Assembly (NCBI RefSeq): GCF_000225505.1
Contig: NZ_BACI01000053.1
Coordinates: forward strand, 34,604-98,603
DNA length: 64,000 nucleotides
Direction of reading: 5' to 3'
Source of the DNA: Gordonia alkanivorans NBRC 16433
Lineage (GTDB): Bacteria; Actinomycetota; Actinomycetes; Mycobacteriales; Mycobacteriaceae
Under the pieces are notes generated by a model, which had not been told where the DNA came from, searched no databases, and saw only the letters and a program-made list of their open reading frames with translations. Every line of letters starts with the position of its first letter. Position 1 is the stretch's first letter. Shown here piece by piece: positions 1 to 23,528 of the stretch. The position numbers and the translations under genes are program-made.

Positions 1-12026
<12,026 letters not shown>

Positions 12027-12104
12027 GCGGCCTCCCCATGCGTCCTCATCGACTGCACCCGCCGAGCCTGGGGGCACAGCCCGGGCGGAATCGTCAGACC
12101 ACAA

Positions 12105-12140
12105 ATTGCCCGTCTCGCGCCTGAAGCGAGAATGGGCAAT
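12105..12140 (-). promoter_or_regulatory. Interrupted palindrome in the NRPS upstream region
   Basis: ATTGCCC (12105-12111) pairs with GGGCAAT (12134-12140), and CTCGC (12114-12118) with GCGAG (12126-12130). It lies about 80 bases before the NRPS start. It could be an operator or an RNA hairpin in the leader; the sequence does not decide which. Confidence 0.4.
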
Positions 12141-12598
12141 GCAGCCCCCCTGGATAGTTGTCGCCCCGCCGACAAGAACTGACCGTACTCTCGCGAAACT
12201 TTCCGCCACAACGATTTCCGAGAAGCTAGATCGGTCATACGACCCAGGAGAGAAAGGTCTCGGAATGATGACATCCGCCGATTGGTCCGATCGGATGACA
12301 TTCTCCGGACCGGGTGTTTTTCCCGGACACCTCTGCATATCGCGCGCGACAGAAGCAGATTCGGATCCAGATTCACATCCGACCAGGTATGGTACTGAAT
12401 CTGCCTGCAGGGGTATCGATTTCGAGTGGCAACCCGACTTGGATAATTGCCACAAATCGCCCATAGGGCTCAAATCGCGATTTCTTTAGATTGCGTAGCT
12501 AAAGGGTATGGAGAATTCTGCTAACGGCGCCGTGATCATTTCGATATTGAAGCTACACCTTCATTCCAAATCAGCACAGTTGGTCTCGATTCGGGGGT

Positions 12599-12618
12599 TG
12601 TCGTTTCAGGAAACGACA
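12599..12618. promoter_or_regulatory. 20-bp operator-like palindrome
   Basis: TGTCGTTTC (12599-12607) and GAAACGACA (12610-12618) are perfect inverted arms around AG. The size and symmetry suit a dimeric helix-turn-helix regulator. The adjacent MarR-family gene begins 235 bases downstream and is an obvious but unproven candidate to bind it. Confidence 0.45.
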
Positions 12619-12852
12619 CCGAGTCAAGCAATTGCCCTGGCATGGCGAACATATTGTTACGTTGCCGCCGAGGCCATCTATCACTCACCGAGGGACTTTG
12701 GTCACCCGGTGAGGGTCGTCGGTCACGGGACACGGCGGCGTCATCGGCCGGCTCCTGCCCCGCCCGAGCCCGTCCGGCCTCCGTCGGGCCGGCCTCGGCG
12801 ATGGCTGGCGCGCCGTCGATCGGTGACGCGACAACCCGATTAGGGTGGATTC

Positions 12853-13356
12853 ATGGCAGGGCGCAGCATGGACTTCGATCCCATCGCCGAGGCACGGGAC
12901 AACTGGACCGAGGCCGGGTGGGGCGACGTCGCCGACGGCATGGTCGCGGTGACCTCGGTGATGCGTGCCCACCAGATCCTGCTGGCCCGTGTCGAGGCCA
13001 CGTTGCGCCCCTTCGATCTGAGCTTCTCCCGGTTCGAGCTCCTCCGACTGCTGGCGTTCTCTCGCCAGGGCGCGCTCCCGATCACCAAGGCCAGCGACCG
13101 CCTCCAGGTCCACGTCACCAGCGTCACCCACGCGATCCGTCGCCTCGAGGAAGGCGGCCTCGTCCGCCGCGTCCCACACCCGACGGACGGCCGCACCACC
13201 CTCGTCGAGATCACCGACCTCGGCCGCTCCACCGTCGAAGACGCCACCAAGACCCTCAACGAGAAGGTCTTCGCCGACGTGGGCATGACCGACGACGAGA
13301 TGGCCGGCCTCGTCGGCGCCATCCAGTCGTTGCGGAAGCACAACGGCGACTTCTGA
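12853..13356 (+). CDS. MarR-family transcriptional regulator
   Basis: A 167-residue protein with a winged-helix region in the middle: LPITKASDRLQVHVTSVTHAIRRL is the recognition-helix segment, given here only as residues ~77-100, followed by the wing around RVPHPTDGRTT. This spacing is typical of MarR proteins, which act as dimers and often release DNA on binding a small ligand. ATG 12853 was chosen because GGTGG lies 5 bases upstream; ATG 12868 is an alternative. The gene is transcribed away from the NRPS across an 826-base gap and could regulate it, itself, or both. A strong hairpin begins 4 bases after the stop. The ligand is unknown. Confidence 0.85.
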   Translation: MAGRSMDFDPIAEARDNWTEAGWGDVADGMVAVTSVMRAHQILLARVEATLRPFDLSFSRFELLRLLAFSRQGALPITKASDRLQVHVTSVTHAIRRLEEGGLVRRVPHPTDGRTTLVEITDLGRSTVEDATKTLNEKVFADVGMTDDEMAGLVGAIQSLRKHNGDF

Positions 13357-13359
13357 TGT

Positions 13360-13398
13360 GTATGACGTTGTGCCCGGCTTCCGGGCTCAACGTCATAC
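13360..13398. repeat. Palindromic hairpin, copy 1 (18-bp arms)
   Basis: Arms 13360-13377 and 13381-13398 are complementary with one mismatch around the loop CTT. The left arm contains TATGACGTTGTGCCCG, which recurs exactly in copy 2 at 14334. It lies immediately after the MarR stop, so it may terminate transcription, but there is no run of T. Two identical arms 1 kb apart suggest a dispersed repeat family. Confidence 0.8.
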
Positions 13399-13456
13399 GG
13401 AACACCGCGGCTCATAACGCGGGAACCGATTCGGCGCCGCTCGCGTCCAATCCATC

Positions 13457-14326
13457 GTGGACATCACCGAACTGACCGTTCGTCGAGACGGTGTGTTCTC
13501 GGCCCAGGAGGCACGCGAGTGCGGCGTCAGCTCCTCATCGATCCAGCGCAAGGTGGCCGTCGGCGAATGGAAGGCCGTGGCGCGAGGCGTCTACCTCGTC
13601 AGCGGGCACGCACGGTCGGCGCGGGCGCAGGCACGGATCGCAGTGCTGTCGGTGCACAACGACGCGGTACTGGGTGGTGCTGCTGCCGCGTGGTGGCTGG
13701 GTCTCCACGATGCAGAGCCCCGCAAGCACGTCGTGTTCACCAAGACGCGTGGCGCCGCCCGGCGGTCGTCGGCGACGGCGCTGGCCCGATACCGGCCTCT
13801 CGATGACGCGGACATCACGGTGCACGAAGGGCTGCGGACCACAGCACCCTCGCTGACCGTCCTCGACGCGTCGCTCGACATCGGGATGAGCATCCTCGAC
13901 TCGGCCCTGTTGACCAAGCGAGTCACGGTGGAAGACCTCGAGGCGGCGCACGCCCGCTACCCGAGGCGCCATGGCGCGACAAGCGCAGCGTCCTATCTGC
14001 GGCTCCTGGGAGATGGCGCGAGGTCGGAAGCCGAGAGACTGACCGCGAACCTGCTGTCGGCCGGTGGCGTCTCCGGCTGGATCGCGAACATGCCCGCCTA
14101 CGGGTACATCATCGACTTCGCGATCCCGCACGTGAAGGTCGCAGTGGAGATCGACGGCTTCGCATTCCACCGCGACGCAGCCGCGTTCCGGCGAGACCGG
14201 TTGAAGCGGAACCTACTGGTCGCGAACGGGTGGACCGTCCTCAATTTCACCTGGGCCGACCTCGTCGAACGCCCGACAGAGATCGTGGACGAGGTCAGAG
14301 CCGCTCGTCAGCGCGCCGCCAGCTGA
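13457..14326 (+). CDS. AbiEi-like winged-helix domain fused to DUF559 endonuclease-like domain
   Basis: A 289-residue protein starting at GTG 13457. The N-terminal ~70 residues (GVFSAQEARECGVSSSSIQR, then ARGVYLV) match the winged-helix layout of type IV AbiEi-like antitoxin regulators. The C-terminal ~90 residues (VEIDGFAFH, FRRDRLKRN, GWTVLNFTW) match the DUF559/Vsr-like nuclease fold, with the usual acidic and His residues visible. Such fusions are common in actinobacteria and their function is unsettled; no partner toxin gene is adjacent. The gene stands alone between two copies of the same palindromic hairpin. Starts further downstream would cut into the winged helix. Function is inferred from domain resemblance only. 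Confidence 0.75.
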   Translation: MDITELTVRRDGVFSAQEARECGVSSSSIQRKVAVGEWKAVARGVYLVSGHARSARAQARIAVLSVHNDAVLGGAAAAWWLGLHDAEPRKHVVFTKTRGAARRSSATALARYRPLDDADITVHEGLRTTAPSLTVLDASLDIGMSILDSALLTKRVTVEDLEAAHARYPRRHGATSAASYLRLLGDGARSEAERLTANLLSAGGVSGWIANMPAYGYIIDFAIPHVKVAVEIDGFAFHRDAAAFRRDRLKRNLLVANGWTVLNFTWADLVERPTEIVDEVRAARQRAAS

Positions 14327-14333
14327 AAAGCAG

Positions 14334-14370
14334 TATGACGTTGTGCCCGTAAACCGGGCACAACGTCATA
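14334..14370. repeat. Palindromic hairpin, copy 2 (perfect 16-bp arms)
   Basis: TATGACGTTGTGCCCG (14334-14349) pairs perfectly with 14355-14370 around the loop TAAAC. The left arm is identical to that at 13361. It sits between the convergent ends of the DUF559 gene and mmsB, so it could serve as a bidirectional terminator. Confidence 0.85.
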
Positions 14371-14394
14371 GAGAACCAGAGCAGGTGCTGCGAC

Positions 14395-15264
14395 CTAGTG
14401 CAGCGAGGTGATGATCGCGCTGAAGTCGAGGTCACCGTGCTGCTCGGCGAAGCCGCGGTACAGCTGAGCGGCGTGGGAACCGAGCGGGGCGCGGGCACCG
14501 GTGCTGGCGACGGCGTCCATCGCGAGACCGAGGTCCTTGTTCATCAGTGCGGTGGCGAACCCCGGCTTGAAGTCGTTGTTCGCCGGCGAGGTCGGGACCG
14601 GGCCCGGGACCGGGCAGTTGGTCTCGATGGCCCAGCAGTTGCCGGTGGCACCGGTCACGACGTCGTAGAGCGCCTGCTCGTCGAGACCCAGCTTCTGGGC
14701 CAGGACAAAGGCCTCGCCGACGGCGATCTGCTGGACGGCGAGCAGCATGTTGTTGCACACCTTCGCCGCCTGGCCGGCACCCGCCGCACCGCAGTGGATG
14801 ATCTTGCCGGCCATCGGGTCGAGGGTTCCCCGCGCCGCGGAGAAGGCCTCGTCCTCGCCGCCGACCATGAAGGCCAGCGTGCCCGCGGTGGCCCCCTTGA
14901 CGCCACCCGACACCGGGGCGTCGACCTGCGCGAAACCGTGGTCGACGGCCCGGCGGTGGATCTCCCGCGCATCGTCGACCGAGATGGTCGACGAGTCGAT
15001 GAAGAGCGCACCGGTCTGGGCGGCCGGCAGGACCTCGTCGTAGACCTTCTTCACGATGCCGCCGTTGGGCAGCATGGTGATCACGACCTCGGATCCGGAC
15101 ACCGCCTCGATGGCCGCGGGAAACGTCTCGATCCCGTTGGACTTGGCGGTCTCGATCGCCTCGGGCGACAGGTCGAACCCGCGGACGGTGTGGCCGGCCT
15201 TGACCAGATTGGCGGCCATCGGGCCACCCATGTTGCCGAGACCGAGGAAAGCGATCGTCGTCAT
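14395..15264 (-). CDS. mmsB: 3-hydroxyisobutyrate dehydrogenase
   Basis: Oxidises 3-hydroxyisobutyrate to methylmalonate semialdehyde in valine breakdown. The N-terminus has the dinucleotide-binding motif FLGLGNMGGPMAANL. DAPVSGGVKGA is the substrate-loop signature, and the catalytic lysine lies in AGQAAKVCNN. Length (289 residues) is normal. ATG 15264 was preferred because AGGGAG lies 8 bases upstream; ATG 15270, two codons earlier, is nearly on top of that site. It is the last gene of a three-gene minus-strand operon, 59 bases after the acyl-CoA dehydrogenase, in the same order as mycobacterial Rv0753c-Rv0751c. Confidence 0.93.
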   Translation of the reverse strand: MTTIAFLGLGNMGGPMAANLVKAGHTVRGFDLSPEAIETAKSNGIETFPAAIEAVSGSEVVITMLPNGGIVKKVYDEVLPAAQTGALFIDSSTISVDDAREIHRRAVDHGFAQVDAPVSGGVKGATAGTLAFMVGGEDEAFSAARGTLDPMAGKIIHCGAAGAGQAAKVCNNMLLAVQQIAVGEAFVLAQKLGLDEQALYDVVTGATGNCWAIETNCPVPGPVPTSPANNDFKPGFATALMNKDLGLAMDAVASTGARAPLGSHAAQLYRGFAEQHGDLDFSAIITSLH

Positions 15265-15323
15265 TGTCATTGCTCCCTAAAGTGTTTGCCTGCGAAAACC
15301 ATTGCGTTGGGCGCGAGTTCGCG

Positions 15324-16499
15324 TCAGCTCTCCCGGTAGCGGGACGCGATCGAACGGCCGAGGACGACCCGCATGATCTCGTTGGTCCCTTCCAGGATGC
15401 GGTGCACACGGAGGTCGCGGACGATTTTCTCGATTCCGTACTCGGACAGATACCCGTAGCCGCCGTGCAGCTGCAGTGCCTTGTCTGCGACGTCGTAGCA
15501 GCTGTCGGTGACGAATCGCTTGGCCATCGCACACTGCTCCACCTTGTCGGGGGAGTTGTCGTCGAGAGCGGTCGCCGCGTGCCACAGCATGAGCCGCGAG
15601 GTCTGCAGCGACGTCGCCATGTCGGCGAGCGTGAACCGGATGGTCGGCTCGTCGAGCAGCGAGTTGCCGAACGCACGACGACTCGAGACGTAGGCGGCCG
15701 CCTTGTCGAAGGCCGCCTGGGCGCCACCGAGCGACGACGCCGCGATGTTGAGCCGGCCGCCGTTGAGGCCGTTCATCGCGATGCCGAACCCGATGCCCTC
15801 GGTCTCGGCGAGAAGGTTCGACGCCGGGACCCGCACCTCGTCGAGGATGACCTGCGCGGTGGGCTGCGCGTGCCAGCCCATCTTGTGTTCCTGCGCACCG
15901 AAACTCAGTCCCGGGGTGTCCTTCTCGACCAGGAAGGTGGAGATGCCCTTGGGTCCGGCGTCGCCGGTGCGGGCCATCACCACGTACAGGTCCGACGACC
16001 CGGCACCGGAGATGAACTGCTTGACGCCGGTGAGGACGTACTCGTCACCCTGACGTTCGGCGCGGGTGGCGAGCGCCGCCGCATCCGACCCGGCTCCGGG
16101 TTCGGTCAGGCAGTAGCTGGCGATGGTCTCCATCGTCGCCAGCCGCGGCACCCACTTGTTGCGCTGCTCGTCGGTGCCGTAGTGGTCGATCATCCAGGCG
16201 CACATGTTGTGGATGGACAGGAACGACGCGACCGCCGGATCGGCGTAGGCCAACTGCTCGAAGATCCGCACGCCGTCGAGACGACGGAGTCCGCTGCCCC
16301 CGGCATCCTCGGAACAGTAGATGGCACCCATCCCCAGTTCGGCCGCCTCGCGGAGCTCGGCAACCGGGAAGTGTTTGGACGCATCCCATTCCAGCGCATA
16401 CGGCGCCAGTTTCTTGGCCGCGAACGCCGCGGCGGTCTCGACGATGACGCGTTCGTCACCGTCGAGCCGCGCGACTGCGGCCTCGGCAAGTGTGGTCAT
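15324..16499 (-). CDS. Acyl-CoA dehydrogenase, probably isobutyryl-CoA dehydrogenase
   Basis: FAD enzyme expected to convert isobutyryl-CoA to methacrylyl-CoA in valine catabolism. Family signatures are present: YCLTEPGAGSDA (flavin/substrate region), GISTFLVEK, the mid-domain RRAFGNSLLD and the C-terminal LHGGYGYLSEY and RILEGTNEIMR. ATG 16499 gives 391 residues, the usual size; a longer frame to 16568 overlaps the end of mmsA and adds a low-complexity tail, so it was rejected. The ribosome binding site is weak, and the 14-base gap to mmsA suggests translation from the same message. Substrate is inferred from its neighbours mmsA and mmsB; it corresponds to the position of FadE9 in mycobacteria. 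Confidence 0.92.
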   Translation of the reverse strand: MTTLAEAAVARLDGDERVIVETAAAFAAKKLAPYALEWDASKHFPVAELREAAELGMGAIYCSEDAGGSGLRRLDGVRIFEQLAYADPAVASFLSIHNMCAWMIDHYGTDEQRNKWVPRLATMETIASYCLTEPGAGSDAAALATRAERQGDEYVLTGVKQFISGAGSSDLYVVMARTGDAGPKGISTFLVEKDTPGLSFGAQEHKMGWHAQPTAQVILDEVRVPASNLLAETEGIGFGIAMNGLNGGRLNIAASSLGGAQAAFDKAAAYVSSRRAFGNSLLDEPTIRFTLADMATSLQTSRLMLWHAATALDDNSPDKVEQCAMAKRFVTDSCYDVADKALQLHGGYGYLSEYGIEKIVRDLRVHRILEGTNEIMRVVLGRSIASRYRES

Positions 16500-16513
16500 A
16501 TCTGTGGCCGCAC

Positions 16514-18046
<1,533 letters not shown>

Positions 18047-18268
18047 TTCAGATCACCTTTGATTCTTCTCTGGGGGTTGTCTGGTCGGGTCTTCCGGCCT
18101 CGACGGCCTTGACGTGTATTCGGAGCTTTCGGACCTGCCTCGCCGGCCTGTGAGCCGGCGGCGAGCGCCCCGGTCCGGGAGTTCGGGGTTATGGCCTCTG
18201 TCACCACATAGTAGGACATCCAAGTATTTCTTCCAACCCCCTTCCCACCTGCGATTTAGCCACGGAGA

Positions 18269-18287
18269 GCGGGTTAGGCTAGCCTCT
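18269..18287. promoter_or_regulatory. IdeR/DtxR iron-box-like site upstream of flavodoxin
   Basis: The 19 bases contain GGTTAGGCTAGCCT, matching 13 of 19 positions of the iron-box consensus TTAGGTTAGGCTAACCTAA. The central TAGGCT (18275-18280) also fits an actinobacterial -10 element, so a bound repressor would block the promoter. The flavodoxin start is 36 bases downstream. Flavodoxin under iron-dependent repression makes physiological sense, since it can replace ferredoxin when iron is scarce. Confidence 0.6.
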
Positions 18288-18322
18288 CTGGCGAAAAGCC
18301 GACGTCGAGAGGAGTTCTGCAT

Positions 18323-18766
18323 ATGTCGGTCGTCATCCTCTACGGAACCGAGACCGGAACGGGTGAGCTCGTCGCGGACGCGATCGCGGACGCGCTCAAC
18401 CAGCACGATCCCTCGATCTACGACATGAGTGAGTACGCGGTCGAGGACCTCGATCCCGCCGACTTCCTGGTGATCGTCTGCTCGACCTACGGCGAGGGCG
18501 AGCTGCCCACCGGCGCCGAGCCGTTCGCCGACGAGCTCGAGAGCGTCAACCCCGACCTGAGCGGACTGCGCTTCGCCGTGTTCGGGCTCGGCGACTCGAT
18601 CTACGACACCTTCAACCGCGGCGGCGAGATCGTCGCCGAGATGCTGACGAAGCGTGGCGCGGTTCAGGTCGGCGAGCACGCCCGCCACGACAGCTCGTCG
18701 TCGGTCAAGCCCGCCAAGCAGGCCGAGGAGTGGGCCGAGGGCATCGCGGAGCTGGTCGAGGGCTGA
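18323..18766 (+). CDS. Short-chain flavodoxin (MioC-like)
   Basis: A 147-residue FMN protein for one-electron transfer. Visible FMN contacts are the phosphate loop YGTETGTGE near residues 8-16, the STYGEGELP loop near 54-62 and the FGLGDSIYDTF loop near 91-101. The short length and the GEGELP loop resemble MioC and the flavodoxin domain of sulfite and P450 reductases. ATG 18323 follows GAGAGGAG about 8 bases away. It stands alone, with an iron-box-like operator upstream and a hairpin terminator downstream. The redox partner is not identifiable from the context. Confidence 0.9.
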   Translation: MSVVILYGTETGTGELVADAIADALNQHDPSIYDMSEYAVEDLDPADFLVIVCSTYGEGELPTGAEPFADELESVNPDLSGLRFAVFGLGDSIYDTFNRGGEIVAEMLTKRGAVQVGEHARHDSSSSVKPAKQAEEWAEGIAELVEG

Positions 18767-18806
18767 TCGGAGCAGGCGGGCTCAGTACCGTCTGATCACG
18801 GCTCGA

Positions 18807-19685
18807 TCATGCCGCCGACCGCCCAGCGGTCGGCGGCATCTCCGCTTCTGCGGCGACCGCCTGTTCGTATCCGCGGACGGCCGACAGTTTCGCCAGCTCG
18901 CACACCGCCCGGATCATGATCGCGAGCACGATGCCCAGGAACATCGCAGTGGGCACGGAGACGTTGAGGTTCTCGCCGAGCAGCAGCACGCCGAGCACCA
19001 TCGCGACCGCAGGCTCGGCGACCGTCATCGACGGGAACGAGGTCTGCAGGTCACCCGCTCCGAAACCGAGCTGCTGCGCCACCACCGCACCGACCACGAC
19101 CAGCACGAACAGGTAGATCTCCGGCTGGACGAAGGTGCGCCAGAACTCGTGGGTGATCTGATAGATCACCGCCTTGACCAGCAGCGCCGAGACCCCGAAC
19201 ATCGTGCCTGCGACGAGCCCGTAGAACAGTGCCTTGTAGTGCGGGCTGGAGCGCCGTGCCAGCAACACCAGGCCGACGACGATCCCGACGACTGCCCCGA
19301 CCGTGGCCCACAGCAGGAGCGCATCCGGTCTTCGGAGTGACGGCTCCGGCCGGGAGACGAGGAGGAAGGTCGCGACGCAGGCGACCAGCACCCCACCCCA
19401 CGCCCACTCGATCCGCGCGGGATGCCGGTGATCGGCCCAGGCCTCCAGTGGCAGCGCGAACAGCACGGCCAGCACGACGAGGGGCTGCACCAGCAGGATC
19501 GACCCGAGACCCAGCGCGGACGCCTGTAGGCCGAAGCCGCAGAGCGCGATGACGGCACCCACCCACCATCCGGCGGTGATCGCCCCGCTGACCCGCGACG
19601 CACGCTGCCGCAGCACGGTGCCGGCCGCGATCAACAACGCCGCCAGCACCGCCAGGAGCGCGGGTACCCAGGTGTGCACGTCCAC
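18807..19685 (-). CDS. DMT-superfamily (EamA-like) membrane transporter
   Basis: About 292 residues with some nine to ten hydrophobic segments, from WVPALLAVLAALLIAAGTVL at the N-terminus to ATAMFLGIVLAIMI-like helices near the end. The two-repeat layout suits drug/metabolite exporters. The substrate is unknown. The start is uncertain: GTG 19685 gives a protein beginning just before the first helix; an ATG at 19796 would add a low-quality extension and share its bases with the divergent neighbour's start. Conserved ends such as LLGENLN before the last helix support the family call. It is convergent with flavodoxin and divergent from the small coupled gene. Confidence 0.75.
   Translation of the reverse strand: MDVHTWVPALLAVLAALLIAAGTVLRQRASRVSGAITAGWWVGAVIALCGFGLQASALGLGSILLVQPLVVLAVLFALPLEAWADHRHPARIEWAWGGVLVACVATFLLVSRPEPSLRRPDALLLWATVGAVVGIVVGLVLLARRSSPHYKALFYGLVAGTMFGVSALLVKAVIYQITHEFWRTFVQPEIYLFVLVVVGAVVAQQLGFGAGDLQTSFPSMTVAEPAVAMVLGVLLLGENLNVSVPTAMFLGIVLAIMIRAVCELAKLSAVRGYEQAVAAEAEMPPTAGRSAA
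18809..18839. terminator. Hairpin terminator between flavodoxin and DMT transporter
   Basis: A perfect 14-bp stem (18809-18822 with 18826-18839, loop CCA). It follows the flavodoxin stop by 42 bases and overlaps the last codons of the convergent transporter gene. There is no strong T run. Confidence 0.55.
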
Positions 19686-19794
19686 AAGGGTAAGGGCGTC
19701 GCGGACCCCGCGCCCGAATCGGGCACCGGTCGGCGACGCTGCACCCGGTGTCGCAACGCCGGCAACCAGCGCCGACGGCGTACATTCGACAACC

Positions 19795-20082
19795 ATGCGG
19801 TATCGGTCGGATCTGGAACGCCTGGCCACCCTCGACGCGGCCGCGATCGAGCGGGCCTGCGCCGACTGCACGACTCTGGACGAACTCATCGGTTGTGCCG
19901 TCGACGAACATCTCGAGTTCGATGCGCTGGCCGACGAGGCCGAGTTGCACGACGAGCACGAGCACGCCGCCTTCCTCCGCCAGGAGGCCGCGGCGTGGCG
20001 CGCGACCGTCCGCCTGCTGCGCACCATCGCCGCCGACCCCGACGCCTATCCGGCCGGATCCCGGCGCACCGGGATCGCATGA
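19795..20082 (+). CDS. Small conserved-type hypothetical protein, coupled to sixA
   Basis: A 95-residue, acidic, probably all-helical protein with no family I recognise. It contains two cysteines (ACADC) and a cluster of His/Asp/Glu (DEHLEF, ELHDEHEHAAF) that could bind a metal, which is only a guess. The stop overlaps the ATG of the following phosphatase gene as ATGA, so the two are translationally coupled and probably act together or in fixed ratio. Start ATG 19795 overlaps an unused ATG on the other strand. Confidence 0.7.
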   Translation: MRYRSDLERLATLDAAAIERACADCTTLDELIGCAVDEHLEFDALADEAELHDEHEHAAFLRQEAAAWRATVRLLRTIAADPDAYPAGSRRTGIA

Positions 20083-20573
20083 GCGGCATGCGGACGCTGA
20101 TCCTGATGCGTCACGGCAAGTCGGGCTATCCCCCGGCGACGCGTGACCACGACCGTCCACTGGCCGAACGCGGCGATCGCCAGGCCGCTCTCGCGGGACG
20201 GTGGATGTCCGACGAGGGCCTGCGCGTCGACGCGGTGCTGTGCTCGACGTCGACCCGGACCCGCCAGACCCTCGAGCGGACCGGCGTCCGGGCGCCGGTC
20301 GCCTACGTCGAGGACATCTACGGCGGCGACGCCGACGACGTGCTGGAGGCCATCCGCATCCATGCGCCTGTCGAGGCGTCCACGCTGCTCGTCGTCGGTC
20401 ACGAACCCGGGATGCCGCAGACCGCGCTCACGCTCGACCCCTCCGGTCCCATAGATCGGTTTCCGACATCCGCTTATGCGGTACTCACCGTGTCGCAGCC
20501 CTGGGATCGACTCGGTATGACCCCGGACCCCGACGCCCACCTCGTCGGCGTCCGGATACCCCGCGAGGAGTGA
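20079..20573 (+). CDS. sixA: SixA-type phosphohistidine phosphatase (histidine phosphatase family)
   Basis: A 164-residue member of the histidine phosphatase superfamily, with the catalytic [10 protein letters not shown] near the N-terminus, the ERGDRQA loop, [10 protein letters not shown], and the second catalytic His in VVGHEPGM. The length and motifs fit SixA, which removes phosphate from phosphohistidine proteins in other bacteria; the target here is unknown. ATG 20079 overlaps the upstream stop by four bases; ATG 20088 is a possible alternative. NAD synthetase follows 44 bases later. Confidence 0.88.
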   Translation: MSGMRTLILMRHGKSGYPPATRDHDRPLAERGDRQAALAGRWMSDEGLRVDAVLCSTSTRTRQTLERTGVRAPVAYVEDIYGGDADDVLEAIRIHAPVEASTLLVVGHEPGMPQTALTLDPSGPIDRFPTSAYAVLTVSQPWDRLGMTPDPDAHLVGVRIPREE

Positions 20574-20617
20574 CCTCGGCTGGTCGACGGAGACCCCGAG
20601 CGAGCATTGGAGCGCGA

Positions 20618-21442
20618 ATGCGTGAGACCCAGCGGACCATCATCGACGTCCTGGGGGTCAAACCCTCGATCGATCCGGCCGACGAGGTCGAGCGGCGGGT
20701 GCGATTCCTCACCGACTACCTGGGCACGATCGGCGCCTCGGGGTATGTGCTCGGCATCTCCGGCGGCGTCGACTCGACCCTCGCCGGACGCCTGGCCCAG
20801 ATCGCGGTCGAGCGCGTCCGCGCCGACGGTGGTGACGCGGTGTTCGTGGGCATGCGCCTGCCCTACCGGATGCAGCACGACGAGGACGACGCCGCGGCGG
20901 CCGTCGAGTTCGTGGCGGCCGACGAGACGCTGACCGTCAACGTCGCGCCCGGGGTGGACGCCCTCAACGACGAGATCTCGGAGGCGACGGGCACCGCGCT
21001 CACCGACTTCACCAAGGGCAACGCCAAGGCACGCCACCGCATGGTCGCCCAGTACGCGGTGGCCGGCGATCGCGGGCTCCTGGTCGTCGGCGCCGACCAT
21101 GCCTCGGAGAACGTCACCGGCTTCTTCACCAAGTACGGCGACGGCGCCGCGGACATCCTGCCGCTGGCCGGTCTGAACAAACGCCAGGGCCGGTCGCTGC
21201 TGCGTCACCTCGGCGCGCCGCGGCAACTGTGGGCGAAGGTCCCGACCGCCGACCTGCTCGACGAGAAGGCGGGCCAGACCGACGAGGACGAGTTGGGCCT
21301 GACCTACGAGCACATCGACGACTACCTCGAGGGCCGCGAGGTCCCGGTCGAGACGGCGGAGAGGATCGAGGCGGCCTGGCACCGCAATCGCCACAAGCGC
21401 ACGACGCCGGTCGAACTCGACGACACGTGGTGGCGGGCCTGA
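20618..21442 (+). CDS. nadE: Ammonia-dependent NAD(+) synthetase
   Basis: Amidates deamido-NAD with ammonia and ATP, the last step of NAD synthesis. The protein is 274 residues, the length of single-domain NadE, with the ATP pyrophosphatase P-loop SGGVDS at residues 48-53, the GNAKARHRM segment, [19 protein letters not shown] and the lysine-rich C-terminal HKRTTP loop. No glutaminase domain is present. ATG 20618 was chosen; upstream codons in frame offer no better start. A full-length glutamine-dependent NAD synthetase follows 48 bases downstream, an unusual tandem. Confidence 0.95.
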   Translation: MRETQRTIIDVLGVKPSIDPADEVERRVRFLTDYLGTIGASGYVLGISGGVDSTLAGRLAQIAVERVRADGGDAVFVGMRLPYRMQHDEDDAAAAVEFVAADETLTVNVAPGVDALNDEISEATGTALTDFTKGNAKARHRMVAQYAVAGDRGLLVVGADHASENVTGFFTKYGDGAADILPLAGLNKRQGRSLLRHLGAPRQLWAKVPTADLLDEKAGQTDEDELGLTYEHIDDYLEGREVPVETAERIEAAWHRNRHKRTTPVELDDTWWRA

Positions 21443-21490
21443 CGACAGACATCGCGCCCACCGCACACCGCGCCGTTTACTGTTGTCGAC

Positions 21491-23524
<2,034 letters not shown>

Positions 23525-23528
23525 ACGT

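Larger units (their letters stand above)
12027..12852. other. Long intergenic region between NRPS and MarR gene
   Basis: About 826 bases without a convincing gene. The middle (roughly 12160-12680) is clearly richer in A and T than the flanks. Short ORFs here lack recognisable products and good ribosome binding sites. The region holds palindromes at 12105-12140 and 12599-12618, and CTTTAG...CTAAAG around 12484-12504. It probably contains the divergent promoters of the NRPS and the MarR gene. I looked for an iron box and saw none. Confidence 0.6.

Noticed and set aside
12508..12843. 111-codon plus-strand frame in the gap before MarR
   Set aside because: No recognisable product, poor start context, and it crosses the A/T-rich part and the palindrome; more likely regulatory DNA.
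12027..12852. Iron box upstream of the NRPS (to support a siderophore)
   Set aside because: I read the whole gap and found no TTAGGTTAGGCTAACCTAA-like site. This neither proves nor excludes a siderophore.
19686..20027. N-terminal extension of the DMT transporter
   Set aside because: The added residues are Ser/Arg-rich, overlap the divergent small gene, and no homologous transporter would carry such a tail.
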